From positions 124,001 to 188,000 of the forward strand of contig NZ_JAGFBU010000005.1 in assembly GCF_017948675.1 (NCBI RefSeq): DNA of 64,000 bases, in the 5' to 3' direction. This document shows positions 35,086 through 44,934 of this stretch, in pieces. The translations under genes and the position numbers were made by a program. How positions within the stretch are numbered: the stretch's first letter is position 1; each line of letters begins with the position of its first letter. Source of the stretch: Flavobacterium flabelliforme (GTDB lineage Bacteria; Bacteroidota; Bacteroidia; Flavobacteriales; Flavobacteriaceae). Below the pieces are notes generated by a model. That model worked only from the letters and a program-made list of their open reading frames with translations. It did no database searches and was not told the origin of the DNA.

Positions 35086-36337
35086 CATTTTAGAGAAATT
35101 ATTTAATTTTTTATATCCCATATTTAGGAAAATTGGGTTAGGAAGTGGTTTTGCTTCCTATCTCAGTTTGTTCCTTAATATTGCTTTATTGTGCGTATTA
35201 GCTTATGCAATCTATGTAATATTTAGACTTATTCTTGTTACGGTAATGGTTCTAATTGCCCAAAAAACAAAAACCAAGTTTGATGATTTATTGGTTACTA
35301 ATAAAACAGCCAAGTACATTGCGCATTTAATCCCATTTTTATTTATCTACAAATCGGTTCCCATTATATTAGAACGTTATGAATATTGGGAAGGTGTTTT
35401 TGGCAAATTCGTCGGAATCTACATCGTACTTTTAATTTTGTGGATTATTAGAACGGTATTTAATGCTTTACGTGATTATTTAAAATTAAAACCGCGTTAC
35501 AGCGACAAGCCAATTGATAGTTTTATTCAGGTAATTATGATTATCCTGTGGGCTGTAGGTATCGCAGTTATTTTTTCTAAATTATTTGATATTAATCAAA
35601 AAGAACTTTTAACTATTTTAGGAGCTGTTTCGGCAGTTATAATCTTGATTTTTAGAGATACAATATTAGGGTTTGTATCTAGCGTACAAGTCTCTATTAA
35701 TGACATGGTGCGTATTGGCGACTGGATTACAATGGATCGTTTTGGAGCAGATGGAGATGTGATCGAAATCAATCTAGCAACGGTAAAAGTTCGAAATTTT
35801 GACAATACTACGACCACAATTCCAACGTATAGTTTGAGTTCCGATTCGTTCCAGAATTGGCGCGGAATGCTAAACTCGGACGGAAGGAGAATAAAGAGAC
35901 ACATTCTTATTAAAGCCAGTAGTATTCGCTTTTTAGAAGAAAAAGAATTGAATAATTTAAAGCAAATTCACCTAATTTCAGATTATATAGATTCTAGAAA
36001 AACAGAAATTGATACTTATAATATTTCCAATAGAATTGATAAATCATTACCGATTAATGGAAGAAATTTGACAAATTTGGGTTTATTCAGAAAATATATT
36101 ACCGAATATTTATATAATTATCCGGGATTAAATAAGAATATGTTAATGCTTTGCAGGCAATTGCAATCTACCTCACACGGAGTTCCGCTAGAGGTGTATG
36201 CATTTTCTGAGGACAAGAGTTTTGCCAATTATGAATACCTGATGTCCGATATATTTGATCACATTATTGCTTCAGTTGGTTATTTCGATTTAGAAATTTT
36301 TGAATTATCGAGTGAAAAAGACTCTCATTTACCTTAA
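35078..36337 (+). CDS. MscS-family mechanosensitive channel (YbdG-like)
   Basis: A 419-residue inner-membrane channel. About five membrane segments lead to the pore helix and beta domain VQVSINDMVRIGDWITM, followed by GDVIEINLATVKVRNFDNTTTTIPTYSL, the MscS fold. The extended C-terminal cytosolic domain with LGLFRKYITEYLYNYP is characteristic of the YbdG/MscM branch. The likely role is release of solutes on osmotic downshift or sensing of membrane tension. It overlaps the DUF3817 gene. Confidence 0.88.
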   Translation: MHNILEKLFNFLYPIFRKIGLGSGFASYLSLFLNIALLCVLAYAIYVIFRLILVTVMVLIAQKTKTKFDDLLVTNKTAKYIAHLIPFLFIYKSVPIILERYEYWEGVFGKFVGIYIVLLILWIIRTVFNALRDYLKLKPRYSDKPIDSFIQVIMIILWAVGIAVIFSKLFDINQKELLTILGAVSAVIILIFRDTILGFVSSVQVSINDMVRIGDWITMDRFGADGDVIEINLATVKVRNFDNTTTTIPTYSLSSDSFQNWRGMLNSDGRRIKRHILIKASSIRFLEEKELNNLKQIHLISDYIDSRKTEIDTYNISNRIDKSLPINGRNLTNLGLFRKYITEYLYNYPGLNKNMLMLCRQLQSTSHGVPLEVYAFSEDKSFANYEYLMSDIFDHIIASVGYFDLEIFELSSEKDSHLP

Positions 36338-36491
36338 AATAAAAGGCTTATGAATTGATTTTGAAAGCTATAGAAGTTACTTATTTGTCTGGAATTTGTT
36401 TTTTTTTAAAATATTTTAGATTATTTTTCCTTATAAAGAGTTAAAATAAACTGTTCTAGGTTTATTTTTTTTTAATTTTAAAGAAAAAAAG

Positions 36492-36884
36492 ATGAATACA
36501 CGCGATACTTTTTTAAGTCAATTTAGAGGACAAACTATTGGTTCTGTAACTGCTCAATCTACAACCGAAGAATCTTTTCAAAATGAAGTGCTTCGGCCTA
36601 TTTTAAAATTACAAAATGATTTATTTGTAGCTTCTTTCATCAATTATATTGAAAATAACAAAGTCAATTTTTCGTCAAAAACATTGGAAGCAAAATTAGC
36701 AGTAATTGATAACGGAATTCAAAAAGATGTAAAATTTAGAAATACAATGAGAGGAATTGTAGTTGGTTTATTTACCACTGCTGAATATGACTTTTATGCC
36801 AAAAATACTTCTGATGTAAACAAAAGAATGATGACTATGCTTACTGAGCGCTTGAAAAGTCAAATACAGCTTTTTGAAAAGTAA
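36492..36884 (+). CDS. Conserved-looking protein of unknown function
   Basis: A 130-residue soluble protein starting MNTRDTFLSQFRGQTIGS, with no signal peptide, no membrane segment and no catalytic motif I can name. It looks largely helical in its second half (YAKNTSDVNKRMMTMLTERLKSQ). It has its own strong terminator at 36921. Reading frame and codon use match neighbours, so it is very likely real. Confidence 0.6.
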   Translation: MNTRDTFLSQFRGQTIGSVTAQSTTEESFQNEVLRPILKLQNDLFVASFINYIENNKVNFSSKTLEAKLAVIDNGIQKDVKFRNTMRGIVVGLFTTAEYDFYAKNTSDVNKRMMTMLTERLKSQIQLFEK

Positions 36885-36920
36885 TTTTAAGCCTTCGATT
36901 TTTAATTTTTTTTATAATAA

Positions 36921-36962
36921 AACACAAAAAAAGACCAATGAGATATTGGTCTTTTTTTGTGT
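36921..36962 (+). terminator. Strong terminator after the 36492 gene
   Basis: A perfect 19-bp stem: 36921-36939 (AACACAAAAAAAGACCAAT) pairs with 36944-36962 around a four-base loop, GAGAT region, with T-rich 3' side. It can act on both strands. Confidence 0.9.
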
Positions 36963-37019
36963 TTAAAATTTTGAATGAATTCTAAAGCTTTATTTTAAAA
37001 ATCTTTATTTTTATTTCTA

Positions 37020-37734
37020 CTATTTTGTTAGCCTATCAAATAGTAAACCTACTATAATTATAATCAAGTTAAATATTATTAACCCTAAAAGTATAGAAAG
37101 TAGTGATTTCAAGTAATTTCCTATTTTTCTTTTTTCAAAAAAATTACCGCACGCCCAAGTCATATAAACTAATCCTAGAATAATCGTTACATTTAATAAC
37201 TTTGTGGTAAAAATCACTTCTAAAATTCCCAAAAAAAGCATAAATCAGCATCGAAATACCTTGCACAAAACATAACATTATGAGCAATTCATAAAAGTTA
37301 TATCCATATTTTTTGAAAAATACTTTTAGCCAAATTGCAATAAATATTCCCATTAAAATACTTGCGTATCCATAATTATTCTGCATCCAATTTAAAATCG
37401 TGCCAATAGAGGAATTTCCTAAAGCATTATGCTTTACATACTCCTCTTCTATATGGAAAAAATGACTTACTAATGTATAAATTAGAGAGGTTAAAATTAT
37501 AAAAATGATTGGTTTTATAAGTCTACTTCTGTTCTCTGAAAGATAGTTTCTAATGTTTTGTCCAGGTTTTGTTAGAAGCTCTCTAATAGTGTAAAAGATA
37601 CCTCTTTCAAAATGCAAAACATGTTCAATTTCATGTAAAATATAATGACCGTCAATTCTTTTTAGATTTGCTGGTTGTCCGCATTCTGGACAAAATTTTA
37701 AATTTACTTCTGTATTACAATTTTTACAAGTCAT
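37020..37734 (-). pseudogene. DUF3667 zinc-ribbon membrane protein, frameshifted
   Basis: Starts with a zinc ribbon, CKNCNTEVNLKFCPECGQPA, then IDGHYILHEIEHVLHFERG and membrane segments, the DUF3667 layout. The frame breaks near 37230 at a run of seven T on the minus strand: the first frame goes on as NFRSDFYHKVIK to a stop at 37144, while the next frame continues the membrane protein (LGILEVIFTTKLLNVTI and further helices) to 37020. One T fewer would join them as YAFLGILEV, giving about 237 residues. It is a true frameshift, a phase-variable tract or a sequencing error. Confidence 0.75.
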
Positions 37735-37802
37735 CAGTTTTCTTTATTCTAAAAATTAGTTTTTTTTTAAAATTTCAATCCGTTTAGTTCAATTTTCAGG
37801 CA

Positions 37803-39458
37803 CTAATCCGTAATATTGAAACTAGCTACATAATAGTTAGAATTTATTTCTAATACCGTTTTATCCGTTTTAGTGTTTGTATTCTGCCACTGTGTTTTAG
37901 GCTTTATGACTTGTTCTACACCGTTTAATGTTATTCTTATAGGCATATCAAATCCTGCAACGCAATTGGCCCATCTAAAGCTTACTTTATTGTCTTTGAA
38001 AAAATACTCTAATGTTGGAATTCTAGTATCTCTTAAATATTGATTGAAAAAGGTATTTAAGTTAATTCCGGTTGCAGTACTTAAATAATCTTCAATTTGC
38101 TTAGTAGTTACTGTTTGATGATAAAATGTTTTGTTTAAACCTCTTAAAATAGTTCTCCATTTTTGGTCATCATTCACGTTTTGGCGCAACGTATGAAGCA
38201 TATTGGCTCCTTTATAATACATATCGCCAGAACCTTCATTATTTACATCATAGTTTCCTATTATGGGTTTATCATTTTGAATACTTTTTCTTAATCCTTT
38301 TACATATTCATAACCCGCTTCTTTTCCATAATAATATTCAACAAATAAACTTTCTGAGTAATTGGTAAAACTTTCATGAATCCACATGTCAGCAATATCT
38401 TTGTAGGTAATATTATTAGCAAACCATTCGTGTCCTGATTCATGAATAATTATAAAATCAAATTTAAGTCCCCAACCAGTACCACTTAAATCTCTGCCTA
38501 AATAACCATTTTCAAATCCGTTTCCGTAGGTAACAGAACTTTGATGTTCCATTCCTAAATAAGGAGCTTCTACTAATTTATAACTATCTTCATAAAAAGG
38601 ATAAGGTCCAAACCAATGTTCGAATGCTTTTAACATTCTTGGTGCATCTTTAAATTGTTTTTTGGCTTTGGCCAAATTATCTTTTAATACATAATAAGTG
38701 CAATCTAAATCTCCTTTTTCGCCTTTAAATTTTTCTGAAAATGAAACGTAATCACCAATATTTATGTTTACACCATAATTATTAATCGGATTAGATACAT
38801 ACCAATTAAATGTTTTGGTTCCATCTTTTAACTCTTTTACATTCTGCAAACGACCATTTGAGACAGCCATCAAGTTTTTTGGAGCATTTATACTAATTAA
38901 CATATTCTCGACTTCATCATACATATGATCCTTGTTTGGCCACCAAACACTAGCACCTAATCCCTGACAAGAAGAGCCAATAAACCACTTGCCATTTCTG
39001 TCTTTTTTCCATGATATTCCTCCATCCCAAGGCGCATTGACTGCTATTCTAGGTCTACCACCATAAAAAACGGTCAGTTCTTTTTTGGCTCCTACTGTTT
39101 GATTAGCCAAAAGATTTATAAAGAAAGCATTGCCTTCTCTTTTGTATTTTAATTCTTTTCCATCCTGAATTACTTTGTAAATTTCCATTGGATTTTGCAA
39201 ATCTATTTGCATTACATTGTATTCCTGTAAAACTTTATATCCAATAGTATTAGAACCTGTAATTGTGCTATCTACAGGATTTACTTTTATGTCTAAATGG
39301 TAGTTTAAAACATCCCACCATACTCTTTCTTTTGTTATACTTCCTCTTAATGAATCTTGTCTTGTAAATGTAATTTCTTTCTTCTGTAAAAGGCCTTGTG
39401 CCTTACTTACATTAAAAACGAGTAATGTAAAAAAAAGAATGTTTAAGTATTTTTTCAT
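37803..39458 (-). CDS. M1-family zinc aminopeptidase, exported
   Basis: A 551-residue gluzincin with a signal peptide (to about AQG at 22). The zinc site HESGHEWFANN (HExxH) near residue 340 is followed 18 residues on by the third ligand in WIHESFTNYSE, and APYLGMEHQSSVTYGNGF matches the M1 substrate (GxMEN-like) region. The C-terminal domain is short compared with PepN. It probably trims peptides in the periplasm or at the surface. Transcribed alone, just downstream of the his operon. Confidence 0.88.
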   Translation of the reverse strand: MKKYLNILFFTLLVFNVSKAQGLLQKKEITFTRQDSLRGSITKERVWWDVLNYHLDIKVNPVDSTITGSNTIGYKVLQEYNVMQIDLQNPMEIYKVIQDGKELKYKREGNAFFINLLANQTVGAKKELTVFYGGRPRIAVNAPWDGGISWKKDRNGKWFIGSSCQGLGASVWWPNKDHMYDEVENMLISINAPKNLMAVSNGRLQNVKELKDGTKTFNWYVSNPINNYGVNINIGDYVSFSEKFKGEKGDLDCTYYVLKDNLAKAKKQFKDAPRMLKAFEHWFGPYPFYEDSYKLVEAPYLGMEHQSSVTYGNGFENGYLGRDLSGTGWGLKFDFIIIHESGHEWFANNITYKDIADMWIHESFTNYSESLFVEYYYGKEAGYEYVKGLRKSIQNDKPIIGNYDVNNEGSGDMYYKGANMLHTLRQNVNDDQKWRTILRGLNKTFYHQTVTTKQIEDYLSTATGINLNTFFNQYLRDTRIPTLEYFFKDNKVSFRWANCVAGFDMPIRITLNGVEQVIKPKTQWQNTNTKTDKTVLEINSNYYVASFNITD

Positions 39459-39628
39459 GTTTAATGGTTTTCAACAAAAATAAACTTTATAATTTAAGAA
39501 CAATAACTCCTACAATTAATTTTCTAAAAGCGTTAAAACTCTTATCGAATTAAGAAACCGATTTGATCTTATTTAAAAAAGATTTTTAAGGGGTTGATTC
39601 AACATTAAATACTTTAAAATCTAATTTT

Positions 39629-40228
39629 TTACTTTTGACGACTTTTTAAAACATCAACCACGTCATTTAATTGAAATCCTTTGGCTTGTAATAAAATAAG
39701 ATAATGAAAAAGCAAATCGGCACTTTCACTAAGGAATAAATCATCGTTTTCGTCTTTGGCTTCAATAACTACTTCAATCGCTTCCTCTCCTACTTTTTGA
39801 GCTATTTTATTGATTCCAAGTTGAAACAACGAAGCTACATAGCTTTTTTCAGAGTCTGCATTTTGTCTACGCGTATTAATGGTATTTTCTAAATCAGAAA
39901 TAAATCCATAAACGATTTCATTTTTTTGATCCCAACAGGTATCAGTTCCTTTGTGACAAGTTGGTCCTTCTGGTTTTACTTGAATTAACAGCGTATCATT
40001 ATCACAGTCATTTTTGATATCAATAAGATTCAAAAAGTTTCCACTTTCCTCTCCTTTTGTCCATAGTCTTTGCTTGCTACGACTATAAAAAGTTACTTTT
40101 TTAGTATCAACTGTTTTTTGATAGGCTTCAGCGTTCATATAACCCAGCATCAAAACGGTTTTTGTTTCACTATCTTGAATGATTGCTGGAATTAAACCAT
40201 CTGTATTTTTTGAAAAATCTATATTCAT
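39629..40228 (-). CDS. hisIE: Bifunctional phosphoribosyl-AMP cyclohydrolase / phosphoribosyl-ATP pyrophosphatase
   Basis: A 199-residue fusion that catalyses steps 2 and 3 of histidine synthesis. The N-terminal cyclohydrolase has VLMLGYMNAEAY, FYSRSKQRLWTKGEESGN and the zinc-site CDNDTLL/PTCHKGTDTCW cysteines. The C-terminal pyrophosphatase has SYVASLFQLGINKIAQKVGEEAIEVVIEA and the DLLFHYLILL helix. It is the last gene of the his operon, 45 bases after hisF. Confidence 0.97.
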   Translation of the reverse strand: MNIDFSKNTDGLIPAIIQDSETKTVLMLGYMNAEAYQKTVDTKKVTFYSRSKQRLWTKGEESGNFLNLIDIKNDCDNDTLLIQVKPEGPTCHKGTDTCWDQKNEIVYGFISDLENTINTRRQNADSEKSYVASLFQLGINKIAQKVGEEAIEVVIEAKDENDDLFLSESADLLFHYLILLQAKGFQLNDVVDVLKSRQK

Positions 40229-40273
40229 GTTTTATGTATAAAGTTGTAAAGCAGAAAATCTTATTGTTTAAGA

Positions 40274-41029
40274 CTATATTCTAACCTCGATATTGTTATT
40301 TTTAAGTTCTTTTTTTAACGTTTTTATTTCAATTTCTTTGAAATGAAATACGCTTGCTGCCAAAGCGGCATCTGCCTTTCCTTCTTGAAAAGCATCTACG
40401 AAGTGTTGTATATTTCCTGCACCTCCAGAAGCAATTATAGGAATATTGACTAATTTAGATAATTTGGCCAAAGCTTCATTAGCAAATCCATTCTTGGTGC
40501 CATCATTATCCATTGAAGTAAATAGAATTTCTCCCGCTCCTCTTTGTTCGACCTCTTTAGCCCAATCAAATAAACTTCGTTCTGTAGGTACTTTTCCACC
40601 AACTAAATGCACAACCCATTCTCTATCAATTTGTTTAGCATCAATGGCGACAACAACACATTGACTCCCAAATTTTTGTGCTAAATCGTTAATCAATTGA
40701 GGGTTTTTTACCGCAGATGAATTGATAGAAACTTTATCTGCTCCATTTTGAAGCAAAATTTCAACATCTTCAACAGAGGAAATTCCACCACCTACAGTAA
40801 AAGGGATATTGATTGTGGAAGCAACTTTCCGAACCAAATCAACTAAAGTTTTTCTTCTTTCTTCCGTTGCTGAAATATCTAAAAAAACCAATTCATCTGC
40901 TCCTTCATCGGAATAGATTTTAGCTAATTCTACAGGATCACCTGCATCTCGTAAATCTACAAAATTTACTCCTTTTACCGTTCGTCCATTTTTAATATCT
41001 AGACAAGGAATTATTCTTTTTGTTAACAT
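40274..41029 (-). CDS. hisF: Imidazole glycerol phosphate synthase cyclase subunit
   Basis: A 251-residue (beta/alpha)8 barrel that joins ammonia from HisH with PRFAR to form IGP and AICAR. Catalytic Asp11 lies in [16 protein letters not shown] and Asp130 in VVVAIDAKQ; phosphate-binding glycines are in GGGISS and SGGAGN. It lies 69 bases after hisA on the same transcript. Length is standard. Confidence 0.97.
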   Translation of the reverse strand: MLTKRIIPCLDIKNGRTVKGVNFVDLRDAGDPVELAKIYSDEGADELVFLDISATEERRKTLVDLVRKVASTINIPFTVGGGISSVEDVEILLQNGADKVSINSSAVKNPQLINDLAQKFGSQCVVVAIDAKQIDREWVVHLVGGKVPTERSLFDWAKEVEQRGAGEILFTSMDNDGTKNGFANEALAKLSKLVNIPIIASGGAGNIQHFVDAFQEGKADAALAASVFHFKEIEIKTLKKELKNNNIEVRI

Positions 41030-41098
41030 ATTTGTTTATGTGTTAATTAGAAAATTAGTAAGTGCGATAATAAACTCATTATTGCATTTCTAATTTGC

Positions 41099-41842
41099 TT
41101 ATCTACTTAGTATGTATTGCTCCAATTGTTTCATAGAAATTCGACCTTCGTAAATCGCTTTTCCTATGATCGTTCCTTCACAACCTAATTCGGCTAGCTT
41201 AGGTAATTCGTCAAAAGTAGAAATTCCACCAGAAGCGATTAATTTAATCTCGACTCCGCTCGATTTGACATTACATTGATCCAAAATTTTAGCGTATAAA
41301 TCAAAACTAGGACCTTCGAGCATTCCGTCTTTGGCAATGTCAGTACAAATCACATACTGAATTCCTTTGTTTTGATACTCTTGTATAAACGGAATCAAAT
41401 CTTCGTTAGAATCTTCTAACCAGCCAGAAACAGCTACTTTCTCGTTATTTGCATCGGCTCCCAAAATGATTTTATCAACTCCGTATTCTGCAATCCATTT
41501 TTCGAAAATTGCTCTGTTTTTTACGGCGATACTTCCACCAGTAATTTGGTTTGCGCCACTTTCAAAAGCGATTTTTAAGTCGGAATCCGATTTTAATCCA
41601 CCACCAAAATCAATTTTTAGTTTTGTTTTTGTGGCAATTTGCTCTAAGATTTTATAGTTTACAATTTGGCTTGATTTTGCTCCATCAAGATCTACTAAAT
41701 GCAAATATTCTATGCCGTGCGCCTCAAATTCTTTGGCTACTTCAAGTGGATTTTCATTGTATATAATCTTAGTATTGTAATCTCCTTTGGACAGTCGAAC
41801 ACATTTACCATCTATTATGTCTATTGCGGGTATTATTCTCAT
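41099..41842 (-). CDS. hisA: ProFAR isomerase with in-frame repeat insertion
   Basis: A 247-residue (beta/alpha)8 barrel isomerase, step 4 of the pathway. Catalytic Asp8 is in [11 protein letters not shown] and Asp in CTDIAKDGM near residue 168; phosphate sites are FGGGLKS and ASGGIST. Residues 191-199 (NVKSSGVEI), in the loop before strand 7, are encoded by a copy of a dispersed 22-bp repeat and appear to be extra compared with the HisA of related flavobacteria as I recall it. The catalytic residues are intact, so the enzyme is expected to work. Confidence 0.95.
   Translation of the reverse strand: MRIIPAIDIIDGKCVRLSKGDYNTKIIYNENPLEVAKEFEAHGIEYLHLVDLDGAKSSQIVNYKILEQIATKTKLKIDFGGGLKSDSDLKIAFESGANQITGGSIAVKNRAIFEKWIAEYGVDKIILGADANNEKVAVSGWLEDSNEDLIPFIQEYQNKGIQYVICTDIAKDGMLEGPSFDLYAKILDQCNVKSSGVEIKLIASGGISTFDELPKLAELGCEGTIIGKAIYEGRISMKQLEQYILSR
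41248..41270 (-). repeat. Dispersed repeat copy inside hisA
   Basis: TCTCGACTCCGCTCGATTTGAC matches the intergenic copy at 25807-25828 except for one base. On the hisA coding strand it is read in frame as VKSSGVEI without a stop. Confidence 0.75.
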
Positions 41843-41883
41843 TTATAATTAGTCTTAAAGTTTGAAAGTCTAAATTCTTAAAG

Positions 41884-42465
41884 TTACAACTTCAAAAAAT
41901 TAGCTAAAATTTGTTCTCCTATTGCACTGCTTTTCTCAGGGTGAAATTGTGTTCCGTAAAAATTATTTTTTTGTAAAGCGGAAGCGTATTCTAATTCATA
42001 ATTAGTAGTCGCTATGGCTTCATTGCAAAGCGGTGCATAAAAACTATGAACTAAGTACATGTATTCCTTTTCGCTGATTCCGTCAAATAATGGGGATTTC
42101 AAATGATAAATTTGGTTCCAACCCATCTGTGGCACTTTTACTTTATTAGTGAATTTCACCACATCAACATCAAAAATGCTTAAACCTTTTGTATTTCCTT
42201 CTTCGGATGATTTGCACATTAATTGCATTCCCAAACAAATTCCTAAAACAGGTTGTTTTAAGGTTGGAATCAAAGTATCCAATCCGCTTTCAATTAGCTT
42301 TTTCATGGCTGAACTTGCTTCACCAACACCCGGGAAAATTACTTTATCTGCCGCTTTTATTTCTTCTGAATTACTGCTCAAAACAGCTTTATATCCTAAT
42401 CTTTCGATAGCAAACATAATGCTTTGTATATTTCCTGCTCCGTAATTTATGATAACTATTTTCAT
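41884..42465 (-). CDS. hisH: Imidazole glycerol phosphate synthase glutaminase subunit
   Basis: A 193-residue class I glutamine amidotransferase that feeds ammonia to HisF. The nucleophile is in PVLGICLGMQLMC near residue 79; the catalytic His and Glu are in GTQFHPEKSS near the C-terminus. The start NYGAGNIQSI is typical. It follows hisB after a 177-base gap filled with palindromic repeats. Confidence 0.97.
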   Translation of the reverse strand: MKIVIINYGAGNIQSIMFAIERLGYKAVLSSNSEEIKAADKVIFPGVGEASSAMKKLIESGLDTLIPTLKQPVLGICLGMQLMCKSSEEGNTKGLSIFDVDVVKFTNKVKVPQMGWNQIYHLKSPLFDGISEKEYMYLVHSFYAPLCNEAIATTNYELEYASALQKNNFYGTQFHPEKSSAIGEQILANFLKL

Positions 42466-42483
42466 TCTTCTTCTTCTTTTATT

Positions 42484-42634
42484 CCTACAAGGTTTTTAAA
42501 ACCTTGTAGGTTTAGTTATGAATACCTACAAGGTTTAAAAAAACCTTGCAGGACTATTTATGAATACTAAAAAGTTTTTCAAGAACTTATACATCTATTC
42601 ATGAATACCTACAAGGTTAAAAAAACCTTGCAGG
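42484..42634. repeat. Tandem palindromic repeats between hisB and hisH
   Basis: Units start at 42484, 42525, about 42567 (decayed) and 42608, a regular 41-42 base period. Each unit is a palindrome, CCTACAAGGTTT-TTA-AAACCTTGTAGG in the perfect first copy (42484-42510), followed by a spacer ending in TTATGAATAC or TCATGAATAC. In the his mRNA every good copy makes a stable hairpin. Confidence 0.85.
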
Positions 42635-42642
42635 ACTAGTAT

Positions 42643-43779
42643 TTACAACATGCCTTTTGTACTTGGCAAAATCATTTTTTCGGTATCACGTTTTACAGCT
42701 ACTTTTATCGCTTTAGCGAAAGCTTTAAAAATGGCTTCAATTTTATGATGCTCATTAATTCCTTCCGCTTTGATGTTGATGTTTGCTTTAGCACCATCTG
42801 AGAAGGATTTAAAAAAGTGTAAAAACATTTCTGTTGGCATTTTACCCACCATTTCTCGTTTGAATTCTGTTTCCCAAACTAACCAATTTCTACCTCCAAA
42901 ATCAATGGCTACTTGCGCTAAACAATCGTCCATTGGCAAACAAAAACCGTAACGCTCAATGCCTAATTTATTTCCTAAAGCTTTTGCAAAAACTTCTCCC
43001 AGCGCAATTGCAGTGTCTTCGATCGTGTGGTGCTCATCGACTTCTAAATCGCCTTTTACAAGAATTTCTAAGTCCATTTGACCATGTCGCGCAATTTGAT
43101 CTAGCATATGATCAAAAAAAGCTATTCCAGTTTCGATTTTGCTTTTTCCTGTTCCGTCTAAGTTCAATTTGATAAAAATATCTGTTTCATTGGTTTTTCT
43201 TTCAATAAAAGCAGAACGTTCCTCTAATTTTAAAAATTCATAAATAGCTTTCCATTGCGTAGTTTGCAAAGCGATAACCGAATCTAATTCTTCTCTTTTC
43301 GAAGCGATTTCAGCACTTCCTAATGCTTCATCAGTATTAATAAAAATGGCTTTTGAACCTAAGTTTTTTGCTAATTCCACATCCGTAATTCGATCACCAA
43401 TTACGAACGAATTAACTAAATCATAATCTGGATTATTGATGTATTTTGTCAACATTCCAATGCCTGGTTTGCGTGTTGGAATATTTTCGTGAGGAAATGT
43501 TTTATCGATCAACACTTCACTAAAAACAACTCCTTCATTTTCAAAAGCTTTCATTACTAAATTATGAACTGGCCAAAAGTTGGCTTCAGGATGAGAATCA
43601 GTTCCCAAACCATCTTGATTGGTAACCATCACCAATTCGAAATCCAATTCTTTGGCAATTTTTCCCAAATATTGAAAAGCATACGGATAAAACTCTAGTT
43701 TTTCAAAACTGTCTAACTGATAATCATTTGGTTCTAAAACCATTGTTCCATCACGATCTATAAAAAGTATTTTTTTCAT
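42643..43779 (-). CDS. hisB: Bifunctional histidinol-phosphatase / IGP dehydratase
   Basis: A 378-residue fusion. The N-terminal HAD phosphatase has [12 protein letters not shown] (nucleophile Asp) and [17 protein letters not shown]; the C-terminal dehydratase from about residue 190 has [28 protein letters not shown] and a final [17 protein letters not shown], the metal-binding His-rich motifs. Both activities look intact. The 3' side leads into the repeat array before hisH. Confidence 0.97.
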   Translation of the reverse strand: MKKILFIDRDGTMVLEPNDYQLDSFEKLEFYPYAFQYLGKIAKELDFELVMVTNQDGLGTDSHPEANFWPVHNLVMKAFENEGVVFSEVLIDKTFPHENIPTRKPGIGMLTKYINNPDYDLVNSFVIGDRITDVELAKNLGSKAIFINTDEALGSAEIASKREELDSVIALQTTQWKAIYEFLKLEERSAFIERKTNETDIFIKLNLDGTGKSKIETGIAFFDHMLDQIARHGQMDLEILVKGDLEVDEHHTIEDTAIALGEVFAKALGNKLGIERYGFCLPMDDCLAQVAIDFGGRNWLVWETEFKREMVGKMPTEMFLHFFKSFSDGAKANINIKAEGINEHHKIEAIFKAFAKAIKVAVKRDTEKMILPSTKGML

Positions 43780-43884
43780 TATTTTATTTTTTAAGTCAGA
43801 TTCTAAAGTTTAAAATAATTTGAATTTTAAATTATTTCAAAACCAAGAATTCCTAATAATTCTAGGAATCCATCAAATCTCTAT

Positions 43885-44934
43885 TTAAATTTCTTTTAAA
43901 GCCTCTATCAATTTGTTGTTTTCTACTTCAGTTCCAACAGTTAGACGCAAACAATTGTCGCATAAAGGCTGTGTAGTTCGGTTCCGGATTACGATCCCTT
44001 TATTAATTAAATCATTGTATCTTTTATTGGCATCATCCACTTTTATTAAAATAAAATTAGCCTCTGTTGGATAGATTTTATCGACAAAATTTATATTAAG
44101 TAATACTTTAAGTAAATTTTCTCTTTGCTCTACAATAGAAGTAATTTCATTTTTTATTTTTTCAGAATAATCCAATCTTTCTAAAGCTCTTTTTTGGCTT
44201 AATTCATTAACATTGTAAGGAGGTTTTATTTTGTTCAAAACTGAAATAACTTCAGTTGAACCATAACAAATACCCAATCGGATTCCTGCTAAACCATACG
44301 CTTTTGATAGCGTTTGCGTAATTATTAAATTGGGATATTCATCCAACTCATTGATCCAACTTTCTTTTTGAGAAAAATCAATATAGGCTTCATCAATTAC
44401 GATTAATCCTTTAAAATTTTGTAAAAGATAGGCAATACTTTCATCAGAAAAAGAGTTTCCTGTTGGATTATTAGGCGAACACAAAAAGATAATTTTAGTA
44501 TTTTCGTTAACCGCAGCCATTATTTTTTCAATTTGAGGCTGAAAATCCTCTGAAAGTAACACTTCCTTATTTTCTACCGCATTAATGTTGGCTAAAACTC
44601 CATACATGCCGTAAGTTGGCGGTAATGTGATTACATTATCCTTATTAGGTTCGCAGAAAGCTCGGAATAACAAGTCCAATACTTCGTCACTTCCATTTCC
44701 CAATAAAATTTGGTTCAATTTTACATTTTTCTGTTTTGCTAAAATTGCTTTCACACTCTTTTGTTGTGGATCAGGATATCGATTTACTCCATTTTCAAAT
44801 GGATTTTCATTGGCATCCAAGAAAGTCATATCAGCAGTGTTAAAATCTTCAAATTCATCGCGAGCAGAAGAATAGGGTTTTAATACCTTTACATTTGCTC
44901 TTACAATAGTATTTATGTCAAAATTATTTTTCAT
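43885..44934 (-). CDS. hisC: Histidinol-phosphate aminotransferase
   Basis: A 349-residue PLP enzyme of fold type I. The PLP lysine is in ITQTLSKAYGLAGIRLG near residue 207; LGNGSDEVLDLLFRA and CSPNNPTGN are cofactor-binding motifs. The ATG at 44934 is preferred over the TTG at 44940; it overlaps the end of hisD by 11 bases. A 105-base gap with small AT-rich inverted repeats separates it from hisB. Confidence 0.96.
   Translation of the reverse strand: MKNNFDINTIVRANVKVLKPYSSARDEFEDFNTADMTFLDANENPFENGVNRYPDPQQKSVKAILAKQKNVKLNQILLGNGSDEVLDLLFRAFCEPNKDNVITLPPTYGMYGVLANINAVENKEVLLSEDFQPQIEKIMAAVNENTKIIFLCSPNNPTGNSFSDESIAYLLQNFKGLIVIDEAYIDFSQKESWINELDEYPNLIITQTLSKAYGLAGIRLGICYGSTEVISVLNKIKPPYNVNELSQKRALERLDYSEKIKNEITSIVEQRENLLKVLLNINFVDKIYPTEANFILIKVDDANKRYNDLINKGIVIRNRTTQPLCDNCLRLTVGTEVENNKLIEALKEI

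Noticed and set aside
42484..42634. CRISPR-like regular array between hisB and hisH
   Set aside because: The period is regular, but each unit is itself a full palindrome, the spacers share sequence (TTATGAATAC), one unit is decayed, and there are no cas genes. It is a palindromic repeat array.
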